Below are positions 41,382-54,197 of a stretch of 64,000 nucleotides of DNA, piece after piece. Location of the stretch: NCBI RefSeq assembly GCF_040954835.1, contig NC_090698.1:24667501-24731500 (forward strand). Reading direction: 5' to 3'. Below the pieces are notes generated by a model. The model made no database searches, was not told where the DNA came from, and was given only the letters and a program-made list of their open reading frames with translations. Numbering within the stretch: position 1 is the stretch's first letter; every line of letters begins with the position of its first letter. The stretch is from Lepisosteus oculatus. Its lineage: Eukaryota > Chordata > Actinopteri > Semionotiformes > Lepisosteidae. The translations under genes and the position numbers were made by a program.

Positions 41382-44300
41382 TTTGTGTTGTGTTTTTAAG
41401 TCTTTTGTTTCTTAACATAGGTAAGGTGTTGTACATAACGGCACACAAAAGGGGTAGTGTCATGATGTGCTGAGATGGAGATATTCTTAGTTTCCATATC
41501 TTAAAGGAGTGGCAATACCTGGTCTTGGAGAGCCACAGTCCAGTTGGTCTTGTAGATTGCACTTAATGTATATCATCAATATCATAACACATGATGTTTG
41601 ATCAATCAGTTAACTTAACAGGGTGTGCATTCTGCAATGGTGTCCTGCCTTGTACCTTAAGATTCCACATTAGGCTCCAGATTGATTTGGTTTTTATCAA
41701 GAATATGATGAATTCTGGATATGTATAAATATCTCTCCTGTACAGAAAATAATTTATTTATGAAGTCTGCATGTTGAAATGCACCAGTTCTTGATTACGG
41801 TAGTTTTTGTGAGTTTCATATACAGAACAAAGTATCATTTTACTGTATATTCTGTCAAAAGTCCACTATTTTATTAGAAAGGTTTATATTCATGTTGTTT
41901 CTAAGAGGAGCCGAGAAGGTTTGAATTTCCTTTACTTGGGTTCCTGTGAATCATTGAGTTCTAGAACTGTTAGTCACGATGAATGTAACGGAAATAAGGC
42001 CTGGGCATTAGAACAATACATAAAAAGATTCAATATGAGGAATGTGAAATGGGTTTTGAACAGTTGTTTAGTAACTATACAACTGACCAACAGATTCAGG
42101 TAAAACTGTTGAATCCACATATTTCCTGCAGTCTGTGAATTTGTGTTTGTTTTACAAAGATTGCAATATCAAGCACATAAATTGGAAGGTTTTGGTAGTA
42201 CAATTCCAGGTCAACAGGATAATATTTCACTATATTAACCTGTATAGCATTGTTTCTGAAACTATCTTTTTATTTTCTATTGTAGAATGGTGAAGTGAAA
42301 TTTGTCAATATAGTTGTGTACTAATGACATTTGTATTTCAGACTGGAAGATTAATATGGGACAGAATTATAGAATTTAAGCATTTGTTTCTCGGTAATAT
42401 TTTGTGTACTTATTTATAATTTTAGAACAATTAAGCTGTGTTCAGTTCCCTTCAGATTTTTTTTGTGATTATGACTTCTGTAGAAGAATTAACTTGTCTA
42501 TCAGTATTTAAGAATGACACAAAAACATGATTTAACATGTAAAACGCAGAACAAGCAGGGGGCTGAAAATTGTTGGATAAATGAGTACAATGCTATTATG
42601 GCACACATAAAAAAACATTCTGCTGACGTAAATGGTCTTTTCATTGTTGACTACAGTGGAAATGTTCTATTTCTCCAGCAGATGTCAATGTTGTACTCGG
42701 AATGAATGATTCACTTTTTAAGATTGGGTTCCCTGCAGTGCAAATGCATTCTCAGATTGCCAGGTTAATACACTCCACTTAGTTTTTTTAAGCCCTCCAG
42801 AAACATATTGAGTGCAGTCAAGCCACAGGAGCCTGGGTGGTTTAGAAGGTGAGGTCACAGATGGTATATTCTGCTTTAAAAATGTGTTGTAAAAATATGC
42901 ATCTTAAAAACAGTTTTAAAATTATTCACTTAAATGCTATTTAAACTTTCAAAGCCCATATGTATCCAAGGAGACCAGGTATGTGTGTTCAATATACAAG
43001 CACATAATACATAGAGTAGAGTTGGGGTGCTGGTCTATGACAGACACTCTTAAACCAGGACAATCTCTGGTCAGCAGGTTAAATACCAGGGAAGACTGAA
43101 ACTATACAAACTTGTTACAACGAGCTCTATACCCTCCAAAATTATGCGCATTTCTAAACACTTTGTCAAAGATTGTCAATCACGTTTATTAGACAACTGG
43201 TAAACTGTAAAATTTGGTTGCATAAAATATTAATGTTAACATCCCTTTTTAAAAAATACTAATTTGAACATTATAATAAAAGAAGCCTTTGAGTCAAATG
43301 TTAGGTTAAGGGAGGACGATAACAGGATTTACAGCACATCTGCTCTTGAAGCTTTTAAGAGACAGACTACCCTGCTGTTGTATTTCCACTTGCAGCGCTG
43401 TAAGAACTGCTTTCCTTTCAAATATTGATGATGCTTCAATTATTTTAACAGGCAATCATGCTCACTCCGACAGCAACTGAGCACATCTGAGAAACACTCT
43501 AGCATTGAACAGTGGAAGACGACCAAGTAATAGAGGAATAATTATTCAAGACTTTTTATAGAGAAAAGATACCACCCACTCAAATACTTTCTCCAGTAAC
43601 ATTGTCAGTAAAAATAGTGTTGAGAATTTGTGAATTTAATTCAGCCCTGTACATGTTAATAATTTGTTCGCTGTTAACACAGGTATATAATGCGCTGAAT
43701 ACAATATACCGCAATATGAGTCACCATTTTCAGCGCAGTACAATTTGAAATAATAGCAACTTTTTATGCTGCTGTGAAGAACTGGTGACTCATGTGTCTA
43801 TTCATACAACTTAATGCTTATGGTAGTTAGGAGAAACCTAACAGGACTGATTCTTACACTGCAGGCTTAGACTGAGACCATCAAACATAAGCTTGGGCAG
43901 GATGTGCAAAATAGATATGAGAGGCCAAAGCCTTAGGAGAGTTGGGAGGAATTTTGAATACTTCTAGGGGTGAAATCTTCCTTGTTGGCAATATACTGTA
44001 GGAAACACAGAAGTGTGAAGGAGTGGCTGACTTTGGTCACAGGTAAAAAGATCTGAAGAAAGCTCTCATAGCATACCTTTACATTCATGCAATTTGTCAT
44101 ATTCAAAAATAAGATCTTAACAGTTGTATAAAACCTAAAAAGTCCCACAGAAACTATAGTCTTCACCTGAAGATGTTAGTGTTGTCAAAACCTCACAACT
44201 GAAGAGGGTTGTGTATAATCTCTCTAAGTGTAAAAAAGGCACCTGCACAAGAAAGTGAAGCGTGATGCCTGATGATTGGTTAAAATGGTTAAAGATTTGT

Positions 44301-44608
44301 TTGAAATGAAAGCACGGATTTCGTACATGTTAATTCTACTCATTTTATCTTTTTTTAATACTTGACACCAGTAATTTATTAAAACTGCTCAATCTCAGGA
44401 ACAAGCAGTGAAAAGTGAAGACACATCTGGACAGTGAAGTGAAATATGTTATTCTTGCTGTGTACAAATGAAATCTGTATTTAAGATCAGATTATTAAAA
44501 TTATTGAAAAGTGTTGATTTTCACCCTTTGGTTTCTGGGTATCATTTTGCATACATTTTTAGCTACGTTAGAACAATGTCATTTGACATTTAACTTAAAG
44601 TAGTCCCG

Positions 44609-44945
44609 CACAACGTCGCATTGGTTAGCATTGCTGCCTCTCAGGGCTGGACCCTGGGTTCAATTTTAGATCTGGGGTGCTGTCTGGAGTTTGTTTGTTC
44701 TCCCTGTATTCACTTGAGCTTCCTCCATGTTTACCAGTTTCCTTCCACAGTCCAAAGGCATACTGGCAGGTTAATATGCTGGGTAAATTGGTCCTGAGTT
44801 CTTGACTTTGTGTCTTTCTTTGTGCAGTGCAAAAGTCTGCAATAGTCCAGGGTGTACCCCAGCTTGCACCTGTTGCTTGCCAGGATAGGTTCCGGCTCCC
44901 TTGCATCCCTGAATTTGAAAACATGGTTAAAAAATAGATGGTTGG
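44609..44945 (+). mobile_element. tRNA-derived SINE, near full length
   Basis: The tRNA-like head (GGTTAGCATTGCTGCC, GGTTCAATTTT at 44657) is followed by TTCTCCCTGTATTCAC, TTCCACAGTCCAAAGGCATA, GGCAGGTTAATATGCTGG, a linker, CCAGGGTGTACCCCAGC, GGATAGGTTCCGGCTCCC and a terminal AAAAAATAGATGG. It is the most complete copy of this family in the window. Confidence 0.8.
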
Positions 44946-46329
44946 ATAACTTAAAGTTAATTAACCTGTGTAATTTGGTTAAGCGTAAGTGTAAAGTTGC
45001 ATACCACTTGTATGCAAGGACTGCTTCAGATCAACATCACTGGACTCTGGATATGTTGCTTTGAGATGCTTCGCCAAGCCTGCAGCCACTTTCAGTTGTT
45101 CAATTTTCTGACTTTAGTTTCCTCTTCAACATGTAAAATGCATGCTCAATAGGATCATATCAGGAGATTGGCTTGTCCAGTTCAAAAAACGCATGCTCTT
45201 AGTGGCATGTTCTCAAAATTAACTAAATATGATAAAACGATATTAAGCTACTTGAAATATCACTAGGTAACCTTTTATGTGTTGTTCAGTGTGAGAGGGC
45301 AGTTAGAAAAGCTACTGCTGCAGTAGTGAGTACTGTTTTAGCCTTGAACTTACTGTACATTCACAGTGCAGTGGTTAATGAGGAATTGTTTATAAAGGCC
45401 TCAATTGCAGTCATTTCATAAAGCTCTTATCAGACTTTTCATTTCATTGGTTCATTTGCTATTATTCAGCGAATTAGCTAAACAAACGGCCAGTTTATAT
45501 TAAAACTGTCAAAATACAGTATGTTACTGTACGTACAGTAAGTGTTTATTCTCCAAAGAGATAACAAGTGGTATTAATATTATTGACATTATTAACAGGC
45601 TACAGCAAACGTGCTAAGTGAGAGGTGTTTTAAAGGAACAATAACAACTAAAGGAAGAGATATTGAAAGGAAAGAGAAGAAAAGAAGGTAGGACAACTTG
45701 CTTGCTATTTTTGTAACTGTTGCCAAAATGGGCTCTCTGCATGCAGGCATCACAATTACTTTGATGCAGAATTCCCCAAATAGTGCGAACAAGATAAGGA
45801 CCCGATAAAATGACACATTAGCAATGAAATAAGACACGTAATCCAGTGTGAAAAGTACTTCAGCAAGTCAAGTCATCCCCACCCTTGTTTTAATTCAAAC
45901 CTACTTCTATGCAAATGCATACGATTTAAGAACAGAAAATACTGCAAATGAGAATTAGCTATTCATTTTACATGTTTGACAGTATAGATTCAAAGATGTC
46001 ACCCAGCCTTTTTCTTTTTAAGAATTCCAGGGAATCCTTCCACCATATTCTTCACAACAACAATTCTTTGTATAAGTAAATGTCTTTTGCTTTATTACCT
46101 AGATGCACATCCTCTTTCCCTCCACTTGTAGCTTTGGGTTTTTTGTGAAACAGTTCTCTGGTTTGCAATTGCCAATGCCTTTTAGGATTTCAAATACCAG
46201 TTTCAGGTTCCCTGCAATCCATTCTGTTCACACTAAATCCACTTTTTTCACACTAAACACACTGGTGAAACTCTAGGTATTGCAGCTGGTACAGTCCTTA
46301 CCATACACTACATATCCTACATATCTAAG

Positions 46330-46618
46330 TATCACCCTGCGGTCCATGTGGGTCCTAATGCCCCAGTATAGTGATGGAGACACTATACTGTAAACAGGCG
46401 CTGTCCTTCAGATGAGACATAAAACCGAGATCTTGGCTCTCTGTGGTCATGGCCTCCTAATAATCCCTATCTATGAATTGGCTTCATTACTCTGCTCTCC
46501 TCCCCACTGATAGCCTGTGTGTGGTGAGCGTTCTGGCGCACTATGGCTGCTGTCGCATCATCCAGGTGGGGACTGCACTGGTGGTGGTGGAGGGGAAAGC
46601 AATTATTTTTATTATTAT
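46330..46618 (+). mobile_element. 5S-type SINE, internally deleted
   Basis: Starts inside the unit with CACCCTGCGGTCC (no 5S head) and contains GTCCTAATGCCCCAGTATAG. It jumps from CTCTGTGGTCAT straight to GGCCTCCTAAT, losing about 100 bases found in the other copies. It also lacks the CGCTATATAAG tail and joins directly to an ATT-rich end. Confidence 0.75.
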
Positions 46619-48213
46619 AAGTATGAGCACATTTGCAAAACATGCCATCACACATAGAGATTTAAACACCCTATGTTTTAGAAAAAGTCAATGTTTTTCT
46701 AATGGTTGTGATTCACTTGTATCTATACTACTGGTACTGAAAGTATTGTTTCTAAGTTACAGAACTTTCTAAACGTTCTCAAATATAATTTGCTTCATGA
46801 TAAGAGAATTTCATTTAGGCCAGGTTTAGATCTGGGGTCAGGAGCACGGATATCAAATATAATTTAACCTCTTTTCACCTTATTCAATTGACAAAATTTA
46901 CATGAAAGACTACAGAGCAAAAGTCTGTGGGAAATATGATTGTTGTATTTAAATATGCTAGTTAGACAGTATGATTCTATGTCAAAAATGACAGGAAGAA
47001 CAAAATCAAATGCTGATGGTAATTTTTTAGACAATAATTATCAAGAGGTCATCACCACACTACCCAATGTATTAACCAAGTCAGTAAAGCATTAATGTGA
47101 TACTCTCAAAAGAAATGCGAGAGGTGGGATACAGCAACCAAATGCACTAAAATAGAGATTTCTGGGCCACACCAAAAAAAAGATGGAGCATGAAGCCTAA
47201 ATTAATTCTAGCTCACCACTGAGTGAGTATTATGGTGATATAGCACACATCAGTCCTGTGGAGACTGGGGAGGAAATGTTACAGTACTGAGCAGCAATGA
47301 GGAATTCACCCACCAGTATTCTGCAGCAAGTGGAGTCAGGTAATGTTTATTTTGACAGACAGAGGATATTTTACTGGAAATATAACCTACGGACAAGTGG
47401 TTCAGCACATCAAAGAGCTCTTGTAAGCTCCTGGGCCTCTCCTGAGAGACATTCCCTAGACAATTGCTGTCTTGCCCAGACAGGTGAGTAGGCTATTTTA
47501 TTTTATAATGGTGCTGCTAGTGTGCGGTGTAAAAGAGGGGGAGAACAAGAGGGAGCCTTAAAATCTTTGCACAGGGACCCACACTAGTCAGGTTCTGCCG
47601 TTGCCAAAGTTTGTTTAGTGTGTTGTTGTATTACATTCATTCCAAAGCAGAAATGCCCTTTCAGTAACTGGATGATCAAAACTGCCATCAAAATTCTAAG
47701 TAAAATCTTAACAGTCATGACAAAATGGAATGAAGAAAGACAAAAACAGTGGAGATAAGAAGTTAAATGTTCCCTACACAAAACTAAATTTAATATTTCA
47801 TGACACAATTGAATAAGCAAATTTATACACATAGAAATGCCAAAACTGAATGCAGAGGGTCTAGAACAAAATCAGAGCATACAAGAGCCTCGTCAGTGAG
47901 ATGGCTGTTGGAGACTGAGACGAATATATGTAGATTGATTAGCGCATTCAACATGGAGGAGATAGAGGAGGAGAGACCAACAAGTTTACACAACCACTAG
48001 TAAAACTGTACAACAGTTTAGCACAGCACACTACCATAATCTGAGGAGTCTAGGCTGTCCCAAAATGTATTGTATGATCTTAACATCCTTTGATGTAAAT
48101 TTTACACCTTTCTACATGACACAATTCTCCACTAATGTTATGTTGGCTAACTGTATTATTATTGGTTCTCCACATTGTTTAGCTGAAGATGTTGATAAAA
48201 CTTATTTAATACA

Positions 48214-49090
48214 CTGAGCATCCAAAACATTATCACCCGATTTATGAAACTATTGTTTTAGAAAAGAGACATAGATTAAATGTTTTGGTATCATTTTAAT
48301 TATTTGATCATTCATGACTAACTGTAATGTTACAGTTGAATAACTGTTGCATAAGCACTAAATCACCTCATTAGGGACACAGTAAATTAAGAGATAATGA
48401 GACCTTGTTTAACTTGTTCAATATCAAGCCAAGGGAAGATCATGAATGAAAAAAACAGAAAGGAACCAAAATGTTGCTGTAAATGAAGAGAACAATGCCC
48501 TTGTGGCCTTGGTAAACTGGAGATTGAATTAAGTCAACCCACAGTCTGAGGTGTCTGCACCCAGTAATTTTTTATCTGGAAAACGTTATAGCCACATATA
48601 GCCTCGGAATGATAGGTCATAATTTGGGAGAACATGAGTCATGACACCTTCCATAAGCAACATATCATCATCCAAAAGTGAATGTCTGTGCAGTTGTGAC
48701 TAGTTGGCACAGAAGTCCTCATTATTCCACCAGGACAACACATTTCTCTTCCTTGAGAGATGAGAATATAACAGGTTTGCCACAGATGCCCTACTCACCA
48801 AACTTGAACATTTGAAAGATAAGCTACAGTACAATGACAAATGGCATCTAGGGCTCAGAGAGTTAACAGGGCTGTGTTCATCCTGGCACTAGGAGAAGAA
48901 TAGAAAAGAGTCCCACAAGAAAGCTTGTTCAAGCTGGTGCAAAATATGCATCACAGAAGGACAGCATGTATTGTTTCCAACAGTAGCCACACATGCTACT
49001 AGCCTGGGATCTTCAAAGTAGACCTTCTGATGATTATAATGTTAATCAGCATAAAATGGCTATTTCATGTCTGTTCAATAAAATGCCATT
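48214..49090 (+). pseudogene. Degraded Tc1-like transposon with transposase relic
   Basis: The left end resembles a Tc1-type terminus (ACACTGAGCATCCAAAACAT). Around 48780-48810 a PYSPNLN piece is readable. At 48910-49000 the frame VPQESLFKLVQNMHHR followed by SNSSHTCY matches the Tc1 transposase C-terminus (family form IPQERLRKLV...GGHTKY). Stops and frame changes separate the pieces. No matching right terminus was found. Dead copy. Confidence 0.65.
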
Positions 49091-52000
49091 GCATCTGCTG
49101 TAGAAAACGTTTGAATTTGTTGCAGTTGTGTGTGATACGTTTCTGTTGATGCTCTTACTGTATAATAATAAGTTCCTTTATGAAGACCAGATGTTGTACT
49201 TAAAATGTAGATTCTTCTTATCAAGAATCACCTGTATTTTACCTGTATTTTTATTCTCTAAGGCTTAGGTTAAACCTGTTTGCTTACTTGTTACCTACAC
49301 AGGTGACAAGCTAACTCACTACACCACAAGCCAGATCATCAGTGTTAATCAGAGAGAAGTCTAAAATAGATCTTTGTAGTACTGCACAAATGATTTTATC
49401 AGGGTTTGGATTCTTTACCTTATGTTTACTCTCTGTTTTCTATTCGTCATACATTCACATATAGTAGCTCTAATAGGTCCACAAAAGTTACATATTTTCC
49501 AGGTTTTATCTAAAAGCAATTATTTTTTTCTGTTACTAAATGAATCAAATACAAGGCCCAGGAACATTAAAATACAGTAAGTTCAGTGTAACTTGCATGC
49601 ATTTTTTCCTCACTAGACGAAAGAATAACTACCCTCCCACTGATCATATGCATCGGGCCCTGTATGACCATTAAACCAAGCTAGCCCATATGGGTTTCTT
49701 TCTCTTGTTTATTTTAATGTAGCATATATCTTTCTTTGATTACGGTAACAACGTTGTTTATTTTCAAAAATGTTTGATCACAATTTTTTAAGAGGAGCAT
49801 TAAAAATAGAAATACTCAGATACTGTATGCCATTTTGGATTCTGTACTTGGGTTATTCCTTTCAAAGAAGCAGGAAAGGGTGGTTGCATAATGAACCATT
49901 CTGTTGTTTCCTGTCTTGCAGCAGTTTCTGTGGATATTTGGCCTTTTATAGGTATGTGAGCAGTGGATGGCAAGATATATTGCCAACCTGTGTTTTCAAT
50001 GAATATTTTAAAAGCTCTTCTCAGTCGCATAGCAGGGTTTAAGACAGCTTAACACAGAGAACAACTGTTAAATCCATCATCTGAACAGTGCAGAGAAAGC
50101 AGTAAATATCAAGTTAGAGGTTTCAACACTGTCTAGGCATTTGTTGGAAAGCCATGACTTACAGCAAGGCAGATATATATTTCTAATATATTAACAGGGA
50201 GACGTGAAGGGTTTATAATGACTATTTTGTTTTTTCTTTTAAATATTTAAAAAAGTATTTTATCTAAAAGATATAAACTCTCTAGAACTCAAATGTTCTA
50301 GTGTACATCTGTAAGAAACATACATCTAAAAAAGGCTGTTTCAAACACAACTTATTAATTATGCTTCTTTAAAATTGCAATGAGATAATATAGGCATACA
50401 TATTAACATTATATAATTGTCTCACTAGTACACATACATTGCCTTTTCCGAAATGATCTTCATGATTGTCTCAATTTAAGGGAGAAAAAATAAAATTATA
50501 CCTACAAGTCTGAATTTATACTGTTGGATTGTTTTCTCTTTAAAGGTGACACACACTAGGATTACTTTGAATGTGATGTTATACTGTTTTGTTGGTCACA
50601 CTTCACCTTTACATTTTGAAAATTACACTTTATAAATGTATCATTTATTATTTATAATAAACAAGCTGTTAGTGCCTTTACAAAGTATTATATGAAACAA
50701 ACTATCTTTTGCAAAAAAACCCTAGTTTTAGTGATTTCCGATTATTATATTTTTGTTAGTAACACTACATCCCTGTCTACAGTTGTAGCTGGTTCTTATC
50801 ATAATCGTTCCGCTGTATTAATACTTTAGTGATAAATTCTATTCATGAAGCAATTATAAAGGGCATTTGTAACCCCTAGTCTCCAGTGTTACAACTTAAT
50901 TTAACCAAACATCATTTTAATGAAGAGGAGCAGCTGACTCATTTCAGAATATGAAATGCTGAAGCTCTTCATACAGCGAAATAATGTCCTCTTATGAACA
51001 AGCCGAGATCCTTAAAGCAGTACAATTACTTCATCACTAATCTTGTAATCAATGCTTGCAACGTACTGTTGTTATCATTCTGTATGATTCCTAATTTTTT
51101 GTATTGTCTTTTGATATTTCAAATGTTTTGACAAAAGCAATTAAACATCTGATAAAACATATCTCTTGCAGTTTGTTGCAGAGGGGAAGCAATAGAGATT
51201 TGTGCCAATCTATGATTATGCAACAATTATTTAATTCCTCCATCTTTTTCTTGTCATACAGTTCCCATAAGTTTTTCAGAAAAACTTTTTCTGCAACACT
51301 TGTCTGTGAGTGTTTGACATAAATTGTAGACACCAAAGGATATCAGACTAGCCAAGAAACTAAATTTCATGAACACGGTGAAGATATAATCTAATTCTCT
51401 TAATTTAGGGTCATTTTAAGATTCAGAAGTAATAACTAATGTTGTGTATACATTAACCCACACAAAACATTCTGTAGTCAGTGTTGCTGTAACATAATGT
51501 AACTGTTAATATCTTCTTTCAGGCATTTCCAGTTTGCTGAGTTTGTGATTTGTTAAATAAGCATAATGTGTTATTTCAAAGTGATGGATAAACAGAGTTG
51601 AGTTTATTTATAGTGTATATGACATATACAATTTTAACTGAGAAGCCTAAGGACCATGATACTGAGGAAGTCACAAAACTGGACATACTGTACAAAGCTT
51701 AGGCAGTGGGAGATACAGTATACAGTAGGACAACATTTATTCTTCCATCCAGTGTCTACCTACTTCCTCAAATTTAGGGCTGAAGTGTAGCCAGAACCTA
51801 ACCCGGCAAACAATGGATGTAAGTTCGGACAGTAGTACAACATGTTCTCACCTAAATTAATTTGCAGATACTGTCTGGTATGTTGCAAGAGCATGAGATG
51901 ATAGATTCATGGATACATACATAAAAATATAAAAAATAGAACTAACAAAACGAGGAAATTAAGTATTATCCTTAAGCCTCTACATTTGTTATTTAATGGT

Positions 52001-53847
52001 TACTATACCACAGAAAATCTACTGTTTTCTTTGAAAGGGTCATCTAATACCTCAGAAATGACTGTGGAAAGCTTACCTGTCAGCTTTTATTTCAGCTTCT
52101 AGTAAAGAAATACATTTGGGAATAAACTGTACCCTGTTGAAGAAAGGTGGAATTCCACCAAACTGTTGCTCAACTTTAGTTTACTGGGGAAACAGTTTTC
52201 CTTACATGATCAAAAGATTTCTCCTGTGAAACATAGCTTTGAAGCAGTGTTTGCATGCATGGGGCCTAACAGAAAAGCTCGCAGAAGGTAATATAAACAC
52301 TAGAAAGAATCTCCTAAAGTTAAAAGGGAGTAAATAGGGAGTAAATAATATTTTGTTACTAATAAGAGACAGAATCAGGCTTAGCAAGTTTATAATTTTC
52401 TCAGTACAAAATATATGAACACGATCAATATGTTTAAAACTTTAAAAATAAACAAAAGTCCATTGTGACTTTGGGGGGGATACCCAAGATTCCTTAAAAT
52501 ATAAATAAAAAATGTCAAACAACATCCTTATAATCAACCTGTTGCTCTTCGAATTTCACTTCACAGCTTCTTTTACTCTGGTGTTTTTTGCTGCTAAGAT
52601 TTAGAAAAATATTATGAACAGTAAAATTCAAGAACATGAATCTCCTTTAAAAAAACTGAACTCCAACATCCATGAAATTACATTTATAACAATATTAATT
52701 ATAATTATAATTATTATTATTATAATTGTTAATTAATTATATTTTGTTCAACATGCTGTGTGCTGTAGGTATAGCCAAACAAAATTTGCTGACAAGACTT
52801 TATGGGAATTAAATGACTTTTCATTGTGTAGTGTAGTTTCCCTGTTTTAACAAATACTGTATGTAAGTGTAAAAATACAGTGTATCAGAATCAAACTTTT
52901 TATTAAAAACTGTTTCTTCAAATCTCACTGTCAAAGGGCTCTCTCATTTAATGTTTTCTTTTAAAAACAACGGATGGTGTTACTTTTACTTAAAGGATGT
53001 TGCTAACACATTTTTGTTGTGTGTAGTGTACAGGCGTGCACTGACATCATTTTATTTCTGATTGTTGTTTTATTGCAGTCTTCTTGGATTTTGTAAAACT
53101 ATTTCTTTAAATGTTTCTGTACTTTCATGTGTGGAGCTGGATTATATTGGAAAAATATGAAGTAAACTTAATACAAAACCATTTGAAACATTATATTCAT
53201 AATAGTGGAAAAATATTAGGGTTAGGTTTTTGGTTAAAGTCTACTTAACAGTACAGACAAATTAAAGTTTATTTATTTTAAAAAAATCAGTCTTTCTAAG
53301 CCATTTGCCTGTCAAGCCATATGGCATATGTTAGTATAACCTGTAAGAAATCTGAAAGTAGAGGTCCTTAACACTCCTCAGAATGATGATGGATTAGCTA
53401 AATTTCCATTTGCTACAATATCTATACTACTTCTTTTCAATTTAAACAAACATGAAATTGTATCATTTCCTTTACAGATGTACTATTTATTATGATTTTC
53501 TAATTTAAAAAAATTGTGAGCCATAATTTAGAAAATGTGTCTAATATGGAGTTTTGCATACATTGCTTTAGTGAGGCACAGCACCTGGAATTTCTCATGC
53601 AAAGACTGTGTGCAGTTCAAAGAACCAGTTAAATGAAATATAAATTTAGTAAAATGTACAATGAAGACCTTCAATATTTACTTTAGCATTGACTACAAGA
53701 CTTTAGAACATCTTTCAGTATATCAGACTTAAGGATTTCCAAAATATCATTATCATGATAGCCAGAAAGCAATATTCCAAACCAGGAGCAAAAAACCTTT
53801 AAACACACATTTAAAACTGTGGGTGTTTTGGACTATACGTCATTCAG

Positions 53848-53935
53848 AACAAACAGAGATTAATTCCATGCTGGGAAGTTAAAAGAGAAAATGAAAAAAA
53901 CACTATATTTTGGCTGGGGAGCTTTCTTCAAATGT
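53848..53935 (+). repeat. Interspersed repeat fragment, partner of 32.42 kb
   Basis: Carries GATTAATTCCATGCTGG and TTTTGGCTGGGGAGCTTTC, colinear with the copy in utp15 intron 5. Class not assigned. Confidence 0.45.
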
Positions 53936-54116
53936 AAAAATGTAATATTAAATTAAGAAGTCATGTTTATTTTGAATGAATCTTTTCCTTTTTGATGGGT
54001 ATTTTCTGCATTGGTATAAGCTATTGTATAATCTTTACAATAGTTTAGCCTGCCAACAATTAAAGCTGCCGTGGTTGATGCCAAACTAGTTGTTTTTCAA
54101 TGTATGCTTTTTGGAA

Positions 54117-54197
54117 GAATTAGTTTTACATTTCTGAGCCCTCTGAATTAGTTTTACATTTCAGAGCCCTCTGAATTAGTTTTACATTTCAGAGCCA
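54117..54197 (+). repeat. 28-bp tandem repeat, three copies
   Basis: Units begin GAATTAGTTTTACATTTC at 54117, 54145 and 54173. The first has TGAGCC where the second and third have AGAGCC after the shared TTC. The third unit is cut short at GAGCC. The adjoining CACCAGAAGCCACCAAAAGC is a separate short imperfect duplication. Confidence 0.95.

Noticed and set aside
43420-43500. Second C/D-like stretch (TGATGATGC then CTGAG)
   Set aside because: No host transcript is known at this position and the C box lacks the leading purine at the expected place. No stem was found.
49770-50042. Overlapping open frames on both strands near 49.8-50.0 kb
   Set aside because: No domain or splice signals. Composition is that of non-coding AT-rich DNA.
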